Shown: one piece after another, positions 7,080 to 13,612 of the stretch | Position numbering within the stretch: position 1 is the stretch's first letter | Layout of the letters: every line of letters starts with the position of its first letter | Assembly: GCA_045652785.1 (NCBI GenBank) | Contig: JAZOLF010000091.1 | Span: 1 to 22,345, forward strand | Length of the DNA: 22,345 nt | From: Scatosoma sp045652785 | GTDB taxonomy: Bacteria > Bacillota > Clostridia > Christensenellales > Borkfalkiaceae | Direction of reading: 5' to 3' | Translations under genes and position numbers: made by a program | The notes under the pieces: model-generated | What the model was told of the DNA's origin: nothing | Database searches by the model: none | Seen by the model: the letters and a program-made list of their open reading frames with translations, nothing else

Positions 7080-7844
7080 ATGGCGAGAAAAATCATCATC
7101 ACAAGCGGCAAAGGGGGCGTGGGCAAGACGACGATGACCGCCCACTTGGGCATTTGCCTTGCGAAAAAAGGGGAGAGAGTGGCACTCGTGGATGCGGACT
7201 TTGGCCTGAACAATTTGGATATTTGCGTGGGGGTAGAAGGGGTGACCGCTTACGGGTTAACGGACGTTTTGCAGGGAAAATGCCGTGTGAAACAGGCGTT
7301 GGCACGCCACCCAAAATACCCCAGCCTGTACGTTTTAAGCGGCGGAAAAGGGGAATGCGCTATCGAACGGGATCGTTTTCGTTCGGTAGTTTTTGAACTC
7401 AACGACGGGTTTGATTATATCTTAATTGACTGTCCTGCGGGGATTGATGGCGGGTTTGCACTCGCAGCCAGCGTTGCCGACGAAGGGGTGGTTGTCGTCA
7501 CCCCGCACCTATCGTCCGTCCGCGATGCTGACAAAGCCATTCAACGCTTGAAGGGGCAGGGGATTGAAACCCTTTCCCTGCTTGTCAACCTGTGCCATGG
7601 GGATTTGATGGTCAGCGGGGAAGAGTTTTCCGCTATGGAACTTGCGCGGCTGTTGAAACTCCCTGTGTTGGGGGTTGTGCCCCATCAATACACTTTGCCC
7701 TGCGAAGAAAACCCTACGCCGCACGTGGCGGTGCGCTATGCCGCAGACGTTTTGCGGGGCGGGAAACGTCGAGTGTTCGATCCAACCAAACGCTACGTTG
7801 GGTTCTTCGGCGGGCTGCGCAGAAAATTGAAAAGGAGTTTGTGA
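7080..7844 (+). CDS. minD: Septum site-determining ATPase MinD
   Basis: MinD is a membrane-associated ATPase that recruits division inhibitors to the poles so that the Z ring forms at mid-cell. The deviant Walker A is KGGVGKTT (residues 11-18). VDADFGLNNLD (37-47), the IDCPAG box (116-121) and HLSSVRDADK follow as in MinD. The C-terminus FFGGLRRKLKRSL is an amphipathic, basic membrane-targeting helix. Length is 254, close to the usual 260-270. The ATG at 7080 is chosen because AAAGGAG lies 6 bases upstream and the product starts exactly at the MinD N-terminus; the frame is open further upstream but only through repeat sequence. No minC is adjacent; a small gene in the MinE position follows 2 bases after the TGA. 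Confidence 0.93.
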   Translation: MARKIIITSGKGGVGKTTMTAHLGICLAKKGERVALVDADFGLNNLDICVGVEGVTAYGLTDVLQGKCRVKQALARHPKYPSLYVLSGGKGECAIERDRFRSVVFELNDGFDYILIDCPAGIDGGFALAASVADEGVVVVTPHLSSVRDADKAIQRLKGQGIETLSLLVNLCHGDLMVSGEEFSAMELARLLKLPVLGVVPHQYTLPCEENPTPHVAVRYAADVLRGGKRRVFDPTKRYVGFFGGLRRKLKRSL

Positions 7845-7846
7845 AG

Positions 7847-8068
7847 ATGGGCAAATTTGAGCGGGCTTACGGCGTTTTGCAGGCGGACAAAACCGCCATC
7901 AACGAAGAGTGCAAACGCATTTTGTTGGCGGACATTCAAGGGAAGATGGAAGAGTATTTTGAGTTGTCATCCCCCCTGTCTTTGGACATCGTTTTGACAA
8001 ACGGGGAGTATCGTGTGGCGCTCACCTTTGGTGCAGAGCGGATCAAGCATTTCCAAGTGCTGAAATAA
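7847..8068 (+). CDS. Small 73-residue protein in the MinE position, possibly a divergent MinE-type factor
   Basis: This short gene starts 2 bases after the minD stop, with AAAGGAG (7831-7837) inside the end of minD, so the pair is almost certainly one operon. The product is a single small α/β-type protein: a helical N-terminus (INEECKRILLADIQGKMEEYF) and then strand-like LSLDIVLTNGEYRVALTF. MinE has an N-terminal MinD-binding helix followed by a βαβ topological-specificity domain, and the helix-then-strand order and genomic slot fit a diverged MinE. I see no diagnostic MinE motif, so the assignment rests on context. It is clearly shorter than usual MinE (about 85-90 residues). Confidence 0.7.
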   Translation: MGKFERAYGVLQADKTAINEECKRILLADIQGKMEEYFELSSPLSLDIVLTNGEYRVALTFGAERIKHFQVLK

Positions 8069-8073
8069 GGGGC

Positions 8074-8093
8074 GGGCGATGAGTGAATCGCCC
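8074..8093. repeat. REP-like palindrome, variant copy 3
   Basis: GGGCGAT then GAGTGA then ATCGCCC, the same 20-base frame as copies 1 and 2 with two substitutions in the left arm, so the inner pairs are lost. It lies 6 bases after the stop of the minD-linked small gene. Confidence 0.75.
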
Positions 8094-8181
8094 CCACGAA
8101 TGCAACGCGGACGGTTTTTTTCTGCTTAAAAGAAAAGGCATAAGGAAAGAGTGCGTTGCAGCCCATAGGATTGCGTGATAT

Positions 8182-8269
8182 TTTGCATTGCAAAGCGAGA
8201 TGGCGGTGAACCGCCGTGATATGCAAGGTAAGCCTTGTGTTTTAAAAAGGGTGGGGGATTTTTGCCCCA
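8182..8269 (+). other. Run of four short hairpins between the minD operon and the DUF1846 promoter
   Basis: The 290 bases between the small minD-linked gene and the DUF1846 gene hold no gene. Four perfect small stems follow each other: TTTGC/GCAAA (8182-8194), GGCGG-TGAA-CCGCC (8202-8215), CAAGG-TAAG-CCTTG (8224-8237) and TGGGG/CCCCA (8252-8269). An outer pair TGCAACGC (8101-8108) / GCGTTGCA (8153-8160) precedes them. The run ends six bases before a strong promoter. It may be repeat debris, a complex 3' end or a structured RNA. Confidence 0.35.
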
Positions 8270-8274
8270 GACCG

Positions 8275-8303
8275 TTGACATTTTATCCCGATTTTGCTAT
8301 AAT
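8275..8303 (+). promoter_or_regulatory. Consensus sigma-A promoter for the DUF1846 gene
   Basis: Perfect TTGACA (8275-8280), 17-base spacer, perfect TATAAT (8298-8303). The predicted start near 8310 gives a leader of about 49 bases. Confidence 0.92.
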
Positions 8304-8358
8304 GAAAGACGTATATCGAACAAGGATACAACACGAAAGAAGAAACGGGAGAGCCGCT

Positions 8359-9822
8359 ATGATTTTGAAAGGCTTTGACAACAAAAAATACCTTTCCTTG
8401 CAATCGGAAAAAATCGAAGAACGCATCGCGTCGTTTGGCGACAAACTCTACTTAGAGTTTGGTGGAAAACTCTTTGACGATTTCCACGCGTCCCGTGTAC
8501 TTCCTGGTTTTGCGCCTGACAGCAAAATTAAGATGCTGCTCAAACTCAAAGACATCGCCGAAGTGTTGATCGTTATTTCTGCAAACGATATCGAAAAAAA
8601 TAAGTACCGCAGCGATTTGGGTATCACCTACGATGCTGACGTTATCCGCCTTATGGACGTGTTTAAAAAGAAGGGGCTGTACGTGGGTAGCGTCGTTATG
8701 ACGATGTATCAATCTTCCGCGCGTGTGGATGCCTTCATTAAGCGTTTGGAAAATTTGGGCGTAAAAGTGTATAAGCATTACGCCATCGAAGGCTATCCTT
8801 CCGACGTGCAAAAAATCGTTTCCGAAGAAGGGTATGGCAAGAATGATTACGTTGTCACTTCCCGTCGTTTGGTGGTGGTGACCGCTCCTGGTCCTGGTAG
8901 CGGCAAAATGGCAACTTGTATGTCCCAACTCTACCACGAAAACAAACGCGGCGTGAAAGCGGGCTATGCGAAATTTGAAACGTTCCCGATTTGGAATTTG
9001 CCCCTCTCCCATCCCGTCAATCTTGCGTATGAAGCGGCAACCGCCGATCTTAGCGACGTTAATATGATCGACCCGTACCATTTGGACGCGTATGAAACGC
9101 TGGCGGTGAACTATAACCGCGACGTGGAAATCTTCCCCGTGGTAAATGCTATGATGGAACGCATTTTGGGGAAATCGCCCTATAAATCTCCCACGGATAT
9201 GGGGGTCAATATGGCAGGATTTTGTATCATCGATGATGCGATTTGCCGCAAAGCAAGCCGCGATGAAATCATCCGTCGCTACTACAATGCGCAACTCGAC
9301 GCCCGCGCGGCACGCGTAAGCAAAGACGTTGTTAGCAAAATTGAATTGCTGATGAGCAAACTCGGTTTGTCTGTCGAAGATAGAAAATCGGTTGCACCTG
9401 CTTTGAAAAAAGCGGAAAAAACGGGCGCGCCTGCGGTGGCAATCGAACTCACCGACGGGACCATCGTCACGGGAAAAACCAGCAAATTGCTCGGTGCATC
9501 GGCTGCGGCACTCTTGAACGCGTTGAAAGCACTCGGCGGCATTGAAGACAAGTTGAAACTCATCGAGCCGACGGTCATCGAACCGATGCAAAAATTGAAG
9601 GTCAACCACATGGGTGCGGCAAATCCCCGCTTGCACACCAACGAAGTGCTGATGGCGCTCTCCATTTGCGCGACGGAAAGCGAACGGGCGAAATGCGCGA
9701 TGGAACAAATCGGCAAATTAAAGGGCTGCGAAGTGCATTCGACCGTGATTTTGTCCGATGTGGATATGAAAACTTTTAAGGCTCTTGGGATGCACGTCAC
9801 CTGCGAACCGATCAAAAATTAA
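8359..9822 (+). CDS. DUF1846 / UPF0371 family protein
   Basis: A 487-residue member of a conserved Bacillota family whose exact reaction I cannot state. The start at 8359 matches the family N-terminus (GFDNKKYLSLQSEKIEERI, then LYLEFGGKLFDDFHASRVLP); earlier in-frame ATGs lie in or before the promoter. The hallmark APGPGSGKMATCMSQLYHE (about 176-194) resembles a P-loop, and the conserved ANDIEKNK (75-82) and FETFPIWNLPLSHPVN segments are present. Length and order are normal. Ribosome site GGGAGAG is 6-8 bases upstream. The gene is monocistronic, with a consensus promoter before it and a terminator after it. Expected to be cytoplasmic, as no signal or membrane segment is seen. Confidence 0.93.
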   Translation: MILKGFDNKKYLSLQSEKIEERIASFGDKLYLEFGGKLFDDFHASRVLPGFAPDSKIKMLLKLKDIAEVLIVISANDIEKNKYRSDLGITYDADVIRLMDVFKKKGLYVGSVVMTMYQSSARVDAFIKRLENLGVKVYKHYAIEGYPSDVQKIVSEEGYGKNDYVVTSRRLVVVTAPGPGSGKMATCMSQLYHENKRGVKAGYAKFETFPIWNLPLSHPVNLAYEAATADLSDVNMIDPYHLDAYETLAVNYNRDVEIFPVVNAMMERILGKSPYKSPTDMGVNMAGFCIIDDAICRKASRDEIIRRYYNAQLDARAARVSKDVVSKIELLMSKLGLSVEDRKSVAPALKKAEKTGAPAVAIELTDGTIVTGKTSKLLGASAAALLNALKALGGIEDKLKLIEPTVIEPMQKLKVNHMGAANPRLHTNEVLMALSICATESERAKCAMEQIGKLKGCEVHSTVILSDVDMKTFKALGMHVTCEPIKN

Positions 9823-9829
9823 AACGACC

Positions 9830-9866
9830 GCCGCGCGGAAGAATGCTCCGTTGCGGCGAATTTTTT
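9830..9866 (+). terminator. Terminator (or attenuator) between the DUF1846 and MATE genes
   Basis: Two-part stem GCCGC+CGGA (9830-9839) / TCCG+GCGGC (9847-9857) with small internal asymmetry, then GAATTTTTT. The T run ends only 7 bases before the MATE start codon. Confidence 0.8.
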
Positions 9867-9873
9867 ACGTACT

Positions 9874-11223
9874 ATGCAGATAAAATTGTCAGATCATTTT
9901 GGATATAAACGCTTGGCGCGGTTCACTTTGCCAACGGTGGCGATGATGGTATTCATCTCTATCTATGGCGTTGTGGACGGCTTTTTCGTTTCAAATTTTG
10001 TCGGGCAAACGGCGTTTACTGCCGTCAACTTCGTGATGCCGATCTTGATGGTGCTGGGCGCGATCGGGTTTATGATCGGCTCAGGCGGGAGCGCTCTCAT
10101 ATCCAAAACACTCGGGGAAGGGGATCCCGAAAAAGCAAACCGTATCTTTTCCCTGTTTGTGTGTTTCACGCTCGGGGTGGGTATCACCGTGTCTGCCGCC
10201 GTTTGGATCTTTCTGCGCGAAATCCTTTCGGCGTTTGGCGCGACGGGCGAAATGCTTGATAATTGCGTGCTGTACGGTCGGGTGATCCTTTGCGCTCTGC
10301 CTGCGCAAATGTTGCAATTCGAGTTCCAAAGTTTCTTCGTGACGGCGGAAAAACCGTACTACGGGTTTTGGTTTACGCTGACCGCTGGCTGTGCGAATAT
10401 TTTGCTGGATGCAATCTTGGTCGGTGTGTTTGGTTTTGGGCTCGTCGGCGCGGCGATAGCAACGGGTATTAGCCAAATCATCGGCGGCGTGTGTCCGATT
10501 TTCTATTTTTTAAGAGCAGGGAACTCTTCCCTGCTGCGGCTTGGAAAAGTTCAATTCGACGGCAAAGCCTTACTCCGTGCGTGCGGAAACGGCTCTTCGG
10601 AGTTTCTTTCCAACGTGGCGCTATCGGCGGTGGCGATGCTGTACAACGTGCAACTGATGCGCTATGCGGGCGAGCCTGGTGTGGCGGCCTATGGCGTGTT
10701 GATGTACGTCAATTTCGTGTTCTTGTCCTGCTTTATCGGGTATTCGGTAGGGGTTGCACCCATTGTCGGGTTTAACTTTGGGGCAAGGAATAAAGTGGAA
10801 CTGAAAAACGTGCTGAAAAAGAGTTTGACGGTCATCGCTTGCGGTGCGGCGGCGATGTTGATTTTGGCGCAGACTTTTGCGGTTCCCGTGGCAAATCTGT
10901 TCGTGGGATATAATGCGGACTTGCAACAAATGACCGTGCGCGGATTTTTGATTTTCTCGTTTGGGTTCTTGTTCGCGGGGTGGAGTATCTTTGCATCGTC
11001 CTTCTTTACGGCGCTGAATAACGGGCTCATCTCGGCGGTGATTTCCTTTTTGCGGACGCTGGTCTTCCAAGTGGCGTCGGTGCTGTTGCTGCCGATGATT
11101 TTTGAACGGCTTGGCGGCAATCCGCTTGACGGAATATGGCTGTCGATTGTGGTTGCGGAAGTGGTTGCGGCGGTGGTGTCGTGGGTGATGCTCCTTTGTA
11201 ACCGTAAACGGTACGGATATTAA
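9874..11223 (+). CDS. MATE-family multidrug/sodium (proton) antiporter
   Basis: A 449-residue integral membrane protein with about 12 hydrophobic segments in two six-helix halves, the standard MATE architecture. The N-terminus (HFGYKRLARFTLPTVAMM, then SIYGVVDGFFVSNFVG) is typical of clostridial MATE exporters, as is the SGGSALISKTLGEGD loop after helix 2. The second half shows the matching GVAPIVGFNFGARN loop after helix 8. MATE pumps expel drugs or metabolites using Na+ or H+ gradients; the substrate is unknown. No usable Shine-Dalgarno site precedes the ATG, which lies 7 bases after a terminator T run. Still, the family's N-terminus begins about here, so the start is kept. The next gene starts 31 bases later with no terminator between. 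Confidence 0.9.
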   Translation: MQIKLSDHFGYKRLARFTLPTVAMMVFISIYGVVDGFFVSNFVGQTAFTAVNFVMPILMVLGAIGFMIGSGGSALISKTLGEGDPEKANRIFSLFVCFTLGVGITVSAAVWIFLREILSAFGATGEMLDNCVLYGRVILCALPAQMLQFEFQSFFVTAEKPYYGFWFTLTAGCANILLDAILVGVFGFGLVGAAIATGISQIIGGVCPIFYFLRAGNSSLLRLGKVQFDGKALLRACGNGSSEFLSNVALSAVAMLYNVQLMRYAGEPGVAAYGVLMYVNFVFLSCFIGYSVGVAPIVGFNFGARNKVELKNVLKKSLTVIACGAAAMLILAQTFAVPVANLFVGYNADLQQMTVRGFLIFSFGFLFAGWSIFASSFFTALNNGLISAVISFLRTLVFQVASVLLLPMIFERLGGNPLDGIWLSIVVAEVVAAVVSWVMLLCNRKRYGY

Positions 11224-11254
11224 GCGATAAAAAGGCTTTTTTAGGAGAAGAATT

Positions 11255-11965
11255 ATGCCTGCTCTTATAGCGATTTTGGTTATTTTAATCATTTGTGTTG
11301 TATATTCAAGGAGACCGGAAACCCGCGGAAAGCATGGTGAAAATAGAGTTAGGACAATCATTGGTGAAACAATTAAAAATCAACAGTACGTTATCAACGA
11401 TTTGATTGTTGCAAACAATGGGACGACTTCTCAAATTGACCATATTGTGATAAATCCGCGTGGGGTGTTTGTAATTGAAACAAAAAACTATTCTGGTGAA
11501 ATATACGGTTCCGAAAATCAACACGAATGGACGCAAGTTTTAGCCTATGGAACAGTGAAAAATAAATTGTATAACCCGCTGAAACAAAACGCAACGCACG
11601 TTTATCATGTAAAAAGAATTGTGGGCAATTTACCGATTTTTTCATTGGTTGTGTTTGTGCAAAATAATACATACAATATTGACGCGAATAACGTAATTCC
11701 GCTGTCGGAACTTAAAAAAGTTTTGCGGTTAGGAAAAACGGTTTTAAACACCAGTCAAATGGAAACGGCCTATAATTTATTATTAGCAAGCCGGGCGGAA
11801 ATATCTACAAAACAACACGTTCAAAACATTAAGGCACAACAATGGAACGTAGAGCACGGTATTTGTCCAAGATGCGGCGGTAGGTTGGTTTTAAGAGATG
11901 GAAAATACGGGCAATTCTGGGGGTGCTCGAATTATCCCAAATGTAAATTTATAAAAAACTCATAA
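11255..11965 (+). CDS. Membrane-anchored NERD-domain (nuclease-related) protein with C-terminal zinc ribbon
   Basis: A 236-residue protein with three parts. An N-terminal transmembrane helix (about residues 3-17) comes first. A NERD domain (about 25-140) follows, with conserved elements GENRV, QIDHIVI (Asp 62) and VIETKNYSG (Glu 75, Lys 77), i.e. the D-ExK core of a restriction-like nuclease fold. A C-terminal topoisomerase-I-type zinc ribbon ends it: CPRC (204, 207) and CSNYPKC (224, 230). The NERD catalytic core looks intact. The family is linked to DNA processing, but its physiological role is not established. The start at 11255 has TAGGAGA 5-6 bases upstream. It may be co-transcribed with the MATE gene 31 bases upstream. 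It is A/T-richer than the flanking housekeeping genes. Confidence 0.88.
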   Translation: MPALIAILVILIICVVYSRRPETRGKHGENRVRTIIGETIKNQQYVINDLIVANNGTTSQIDHIVINPRGVFVIETKNYSGEIYGSENQHEWTQVLAYGTVKNKLYNPLKQNATHVYHVKRIVGNLPIFSLVVFVQNNTYNIDANNVIPLSELKKVLRLGKTVLNTSQMETAYNLLLASRAEISTKQHVQNIKAQQWNVEHGICPRCGGRLVLRDGKYGQFWGCSNYPKCKFIKNS

Positions 11966-11982
11966 TATAAAACAAGAAAAGA

Positions 11983-12014
11983 AAAAAGGGATAGCAGAAA
12001 GGCTATCCCTTTTT
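11983..12014. terminator. Bidirectional terminator between the NERD and XRE genes
   Basis: A 13-bp stem AAAAAGGGATAGC (11983-11995) / GCTATCCCTTTTT (12002-12014) with a 6-base loop. The convergent genes end at 11965 and 12059, so it serves both strands. Confidence 0.9.
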
Positions 12015-12058
12015 ATATTGGCTGTTACTAAAATGAGAAAATTGACAGGCTTTTTGTT

Positions 12059-12280
12059 TTAATAAGTTTCTCGTTCCACGCACAAAATATCGTTCGCGTC
12101 CAAATCTAACACGGTGCACAATCTTGAAAGTGTATCCAGCGCAGGTAATTTTCTTCCGCTTACGTAATGGGAAATCATAGATTGCGAAACCCCGATTTTT
12201 TCCGCTAATTCGGCTTGTGTGATGGTTCTTTGTTTTAATGCGTCGGCTAACGCTTTTTGAATTTGTATAATTGTTGTCAT
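12059..12280 (-). CDS. Small XRE-family HTH regulator
   Basis: A 73-residue protein that is essentially one Cro/C1 helix-turn-helix: TITQAELAEKIGVSQSMISHYVSG (about 19-42), then RKLPALDTLSRLCTVLDL as the closing helices. There is no extra domain. Start: GGGG about 8 bases upstream of the ATG at 12280; no better start exists. It is transcribed away from another XRE gene (12376) across 95 bases containing a symmetric operator, an arrangement like a phage repressor/Cro switch. No phage genes are nearby, so it may be a prophage relic or a free regulatory pair. Confidence 0.85.
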   Translation of the reverse strand: MTTIIQIQKALADALKQRTITQAELAEKIGVSQSMISHYVSGRKLPALDTLSRLCTVLDLDANDILCVERETY

Positions 12281-12325
12281 ATTTATGCCCCATTATTATT
12301 TTATGACTAATGGACATAATTTTTC

Positions 12326-12355
12326 TTGACTTATTACCATTGGTAATGTTAAAAT
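12326..12355 (+). promoter_or_regulatory. Promoter of the 105-residue XRE gene (extended -10)
   Basis: TTGACT (12326-12331), 18-base spacer, TAAAAT (12350-12355) preceded by TG at the extended -10 position (12347-12348). The symmetric operator at 12333-12347 fills the spacer. The start would fall near 12362, at the edge of the ribosome site. Confidence 0.7.
12333..12347. promoter_or_regulatory. Symmetric operator ATTACCA-T-TGGTAAT
   Basis: Perfect 7-bp arms around one central base, lying between the -35 and -10 of the rightward XRE promoter. A weaker inverted pair TTATG (12301-12305) / CATAA (12315-12319) lies nearer the leftward gene. Either or both divergent XRE proteins may bind. Confidence 0.7.
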
Positions 12356-12375
12356 TAGGGAAAAGGAGCAAAATT

Positions 12376-12693
12376 ATGGAATATTCGGAAATTATACAAA
12401 AGTTAAAAGAAGAACGGATTGCCCAAAAAAAGAGTTTGCGCAATCTTGCGCAACGTCTTAGCGTAAGCGCGGCGCTTTTGTCGTCGATTGAGCGCGGGAT
12501 AACGCCGTTAAAAATGTCGCAATTTTTGTCAATTTGTGAATGTTTGGGTGTTTCTCCCAGCGATTTTTTGGAAGACAAACCACAGGAGAGCGCTCTTGCT
12601 TTGGCGAAAAAAATGGAGCAACTACCCCCGAGAGATTATTTGATGCTGGGGAACTTGATTATGTTGATGAGCGCATCCACAGACGAACTTTAA
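12376..12693 (+). CDS. XRE-family HTH regulator (105 residues)
   Basis: N-terminal Cro/C1 helix-turn-helix: LKEERIAQKKSLRNLAQRLS, then VSAALLSSIERG with recognition helix and LKMSQFLSICECLGVSPSDFL closing the domain (about 8-62). A short C-terminal helical tail follows (LAKKMEQLPPRDYLMLGNLI), probably for dimerisation. The ATG at 12376 is chosen for AAAAGGAG 7 bases upstream; the in-frame ATG at 12310 lies upstream of the promoter. The own promoter holds an operator, suggesting autoregulation. No target gene is obvious beyond the divergent partner. It ends at a strong terminator. Confidence 0.87.
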   Translation: MEYSEIIQKLKEERIAQKKSLRNLAQRLSVSAALLSSIERGITPLKMSQFLSICECLGVSPSDFLEDKPQESALALAKKMEQLPPRDYLMLGNLIMLMSASTDEL

Positions 12694-12695
12694 TA

Positions 12696-12723
12696 AAAAA
12701 GCAAGCCGAAGGGCTTGCTTTTT
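12696..12723. terminator. Terminator after the 105-residue XRE gene
   Basis: Stem AAAAAGCAAGCC (12696-12707) / GGCTTGCTTTTT (12712-12723) with a 4-base loop and flanking A and T runs. On the minus strand it lies inside the decayed end of the RAYT remnant. Confidence 0.9.
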
Positions 12724-12737
12724 GTTTTTAATATAGT

Positions 12738-12887
12738 GCCGTTACCTACGGTCGCGGGGGCGATTTTTGATAAAATCGGTTTCCTTTGATGGGTACAAAT
12801 CGTAAGAAAATATGCGCCGTGGCTATCATAATCATAATTTTGCAAACGCAGGCGTTTGCGTTTTGCTAAATCCTGGATTTTGTTCAT
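12738..12887 (-). pseudogene. N-terminal remnant of a REP-associated tyrosine transposase (RAYT, IS200-like Y1 family)
   Basis: RAYTs are single-copy Y1 transposase relatives that process and spread REP palindromes. From ATG 12887 the product reads MNKIQDLAKRKRLRLQNYDY, then a GAYFLTICTHQRK motif characteristic of RAYT N-termini, then ILSKIA and TVGNGT. After this the homology stops, and the frame runs on for about 15 meaningless residues into the terminator at 12696-12723. The His-x-His metal site and catalytic Tyr, normally further downstream, are absent, so this is a 5' fragment of about 50 codons out of a usual 150-250. Its ATG overlaps the trmO stop (ATGA). The family match is by motif and is fairly confident. 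Confidence 0.75.
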
Positions 12888-13564
12888 ATTTTTTCCACGT
12901 TGACGACGGTAAGGGTGGCTTGGGCAACGCGGAATTTGATTTCGTAGCCGCCAAAGGACATTCCGTAAACCCGCTCGGGTTCGTCTTGATAGGACGGGCG
13001 GGGGTCTTCCGCCAAACAATCTGTGAGCCCAGCCAACTTTTCGGCAGGGATTTTTTCTTGTATGCCTTCTTCAAAAACCACCGTCAAGCGTTTGTCTGCA
13101 ACGCCGTCCGCGTATCCGCCGACTGCATTCAAAATGCAATCCGCGTGGGGCAGGTATGGCTTGACGTCCAAAATCGGCGTTCCGTTCAATAAGTCTGCAC
13201 CCCCGACCACAAGGCATATCCCTTGCGCGGTTTTTTCTACTTTGAGTAGTTTTACAACGCTCAATCCGATACCGTTGGGGCGGAAAGGGGAGCGGCTGGC
13301 GAATACTCCTACACGGGTGTTGCCGCCAAGACGGGGCGGGCGCACGGTAGCGTGGAACTCGTCCGTCTTTGCCGCCGAAAAATCAAACAGTAGCCAAAGG
13401 TGGGAAAACCCGTCGATGGCTTTGAACGCGTCTTCCGTTTGGTAGGGCGGGTAAAAATGAATACGGCTAACCACACCGTCCGCTTTGCCGCTTTGGCGGG
13501 GGATGCCGAACTTTTCCGTGAAATCGTTTTCAATATAGCCGATAGAGTGTACTTGTTTTTCCAT
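12884..13564 (-). CDS. trmO: tRNA (N6-threonylcarbamoyladenosine-37)-N6-methyltransferase TrmO
   Basis: TrmO (YaeB/UPF0066) methylates N6-threonylcarbamoyladenosine at position 37 of some ANN-decoding tRNAs, using S-adenosylmethionine bound in an unusual β-barrel. The core is clear: IGYIENDF, FYPPYQTEDAF, GFSHLWLLFDF (52-62), RPPRLGGNTRVGVFASRSPF (75-94), then RPNGIGLSVV (95-104) and ILDVKPYLP (131-139). A C-terminal extension (about 150-226) is as in the longer bacterial forms. It lies downstream of the GNAT gene on the same strand with 48 bases between. Its ribosome site is weak (AAAG 4-6 bases before the ATG). Its TGA overlaps the ATG of the RAYT remnant. Confidence 0.92.
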   Translation of the reverse strand: MEKQVHSIGYIENDFTEKFGIPRQSGKADGVVSRIHFYPPYQTEDAFKAIDGFSHLWLLFDFSAAKTDEFHATVRPPRLGGNTRVGVFASRSPFRPNGIGLSVVKLLKVEKTAQGICLVVGGADLLNGTPILDVKPYLPHADCILNAVGGYADGVADKRLTVVFEEGIQEKIPAEKLAGLTDCLAEDPRPSYQDEPERVYGMSFGGYEIKFRVAQATLTVVNVEKI

Positions 13565-13612
13565 ATTCTTTGATCGTTTTTGTTTTGTTGTTTTGCGGCG
13601 TAGAGAAAAGCG

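Noticed and set aside
6773..7396. A 207-codon open frame on the plus strand before and within minD
   Set aside because: It runs through REP palindromes and then out of frame through minD; it has no family resemblance and the repeat sequence explains its openness.
6795..8093. A CRISPR array from the repeated palindromes
   Set aside because: Only three copies at irregular distances (147 and 1132 bases) with a gene between, and no cas genes.
8452..9708. A 418-codon open frame on the minus strand
   Set aside because: It is antisense to the conserved DUF1846 gene, is His/Arg/Phe-rich as expected from the complementary strand, and has no start signals.
12884..13192. Overlapping plus-strand open frames in the trmO region
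   Set aside because: TrmO motifs are clear on the minus strand; the plus-strand frames have no signal.
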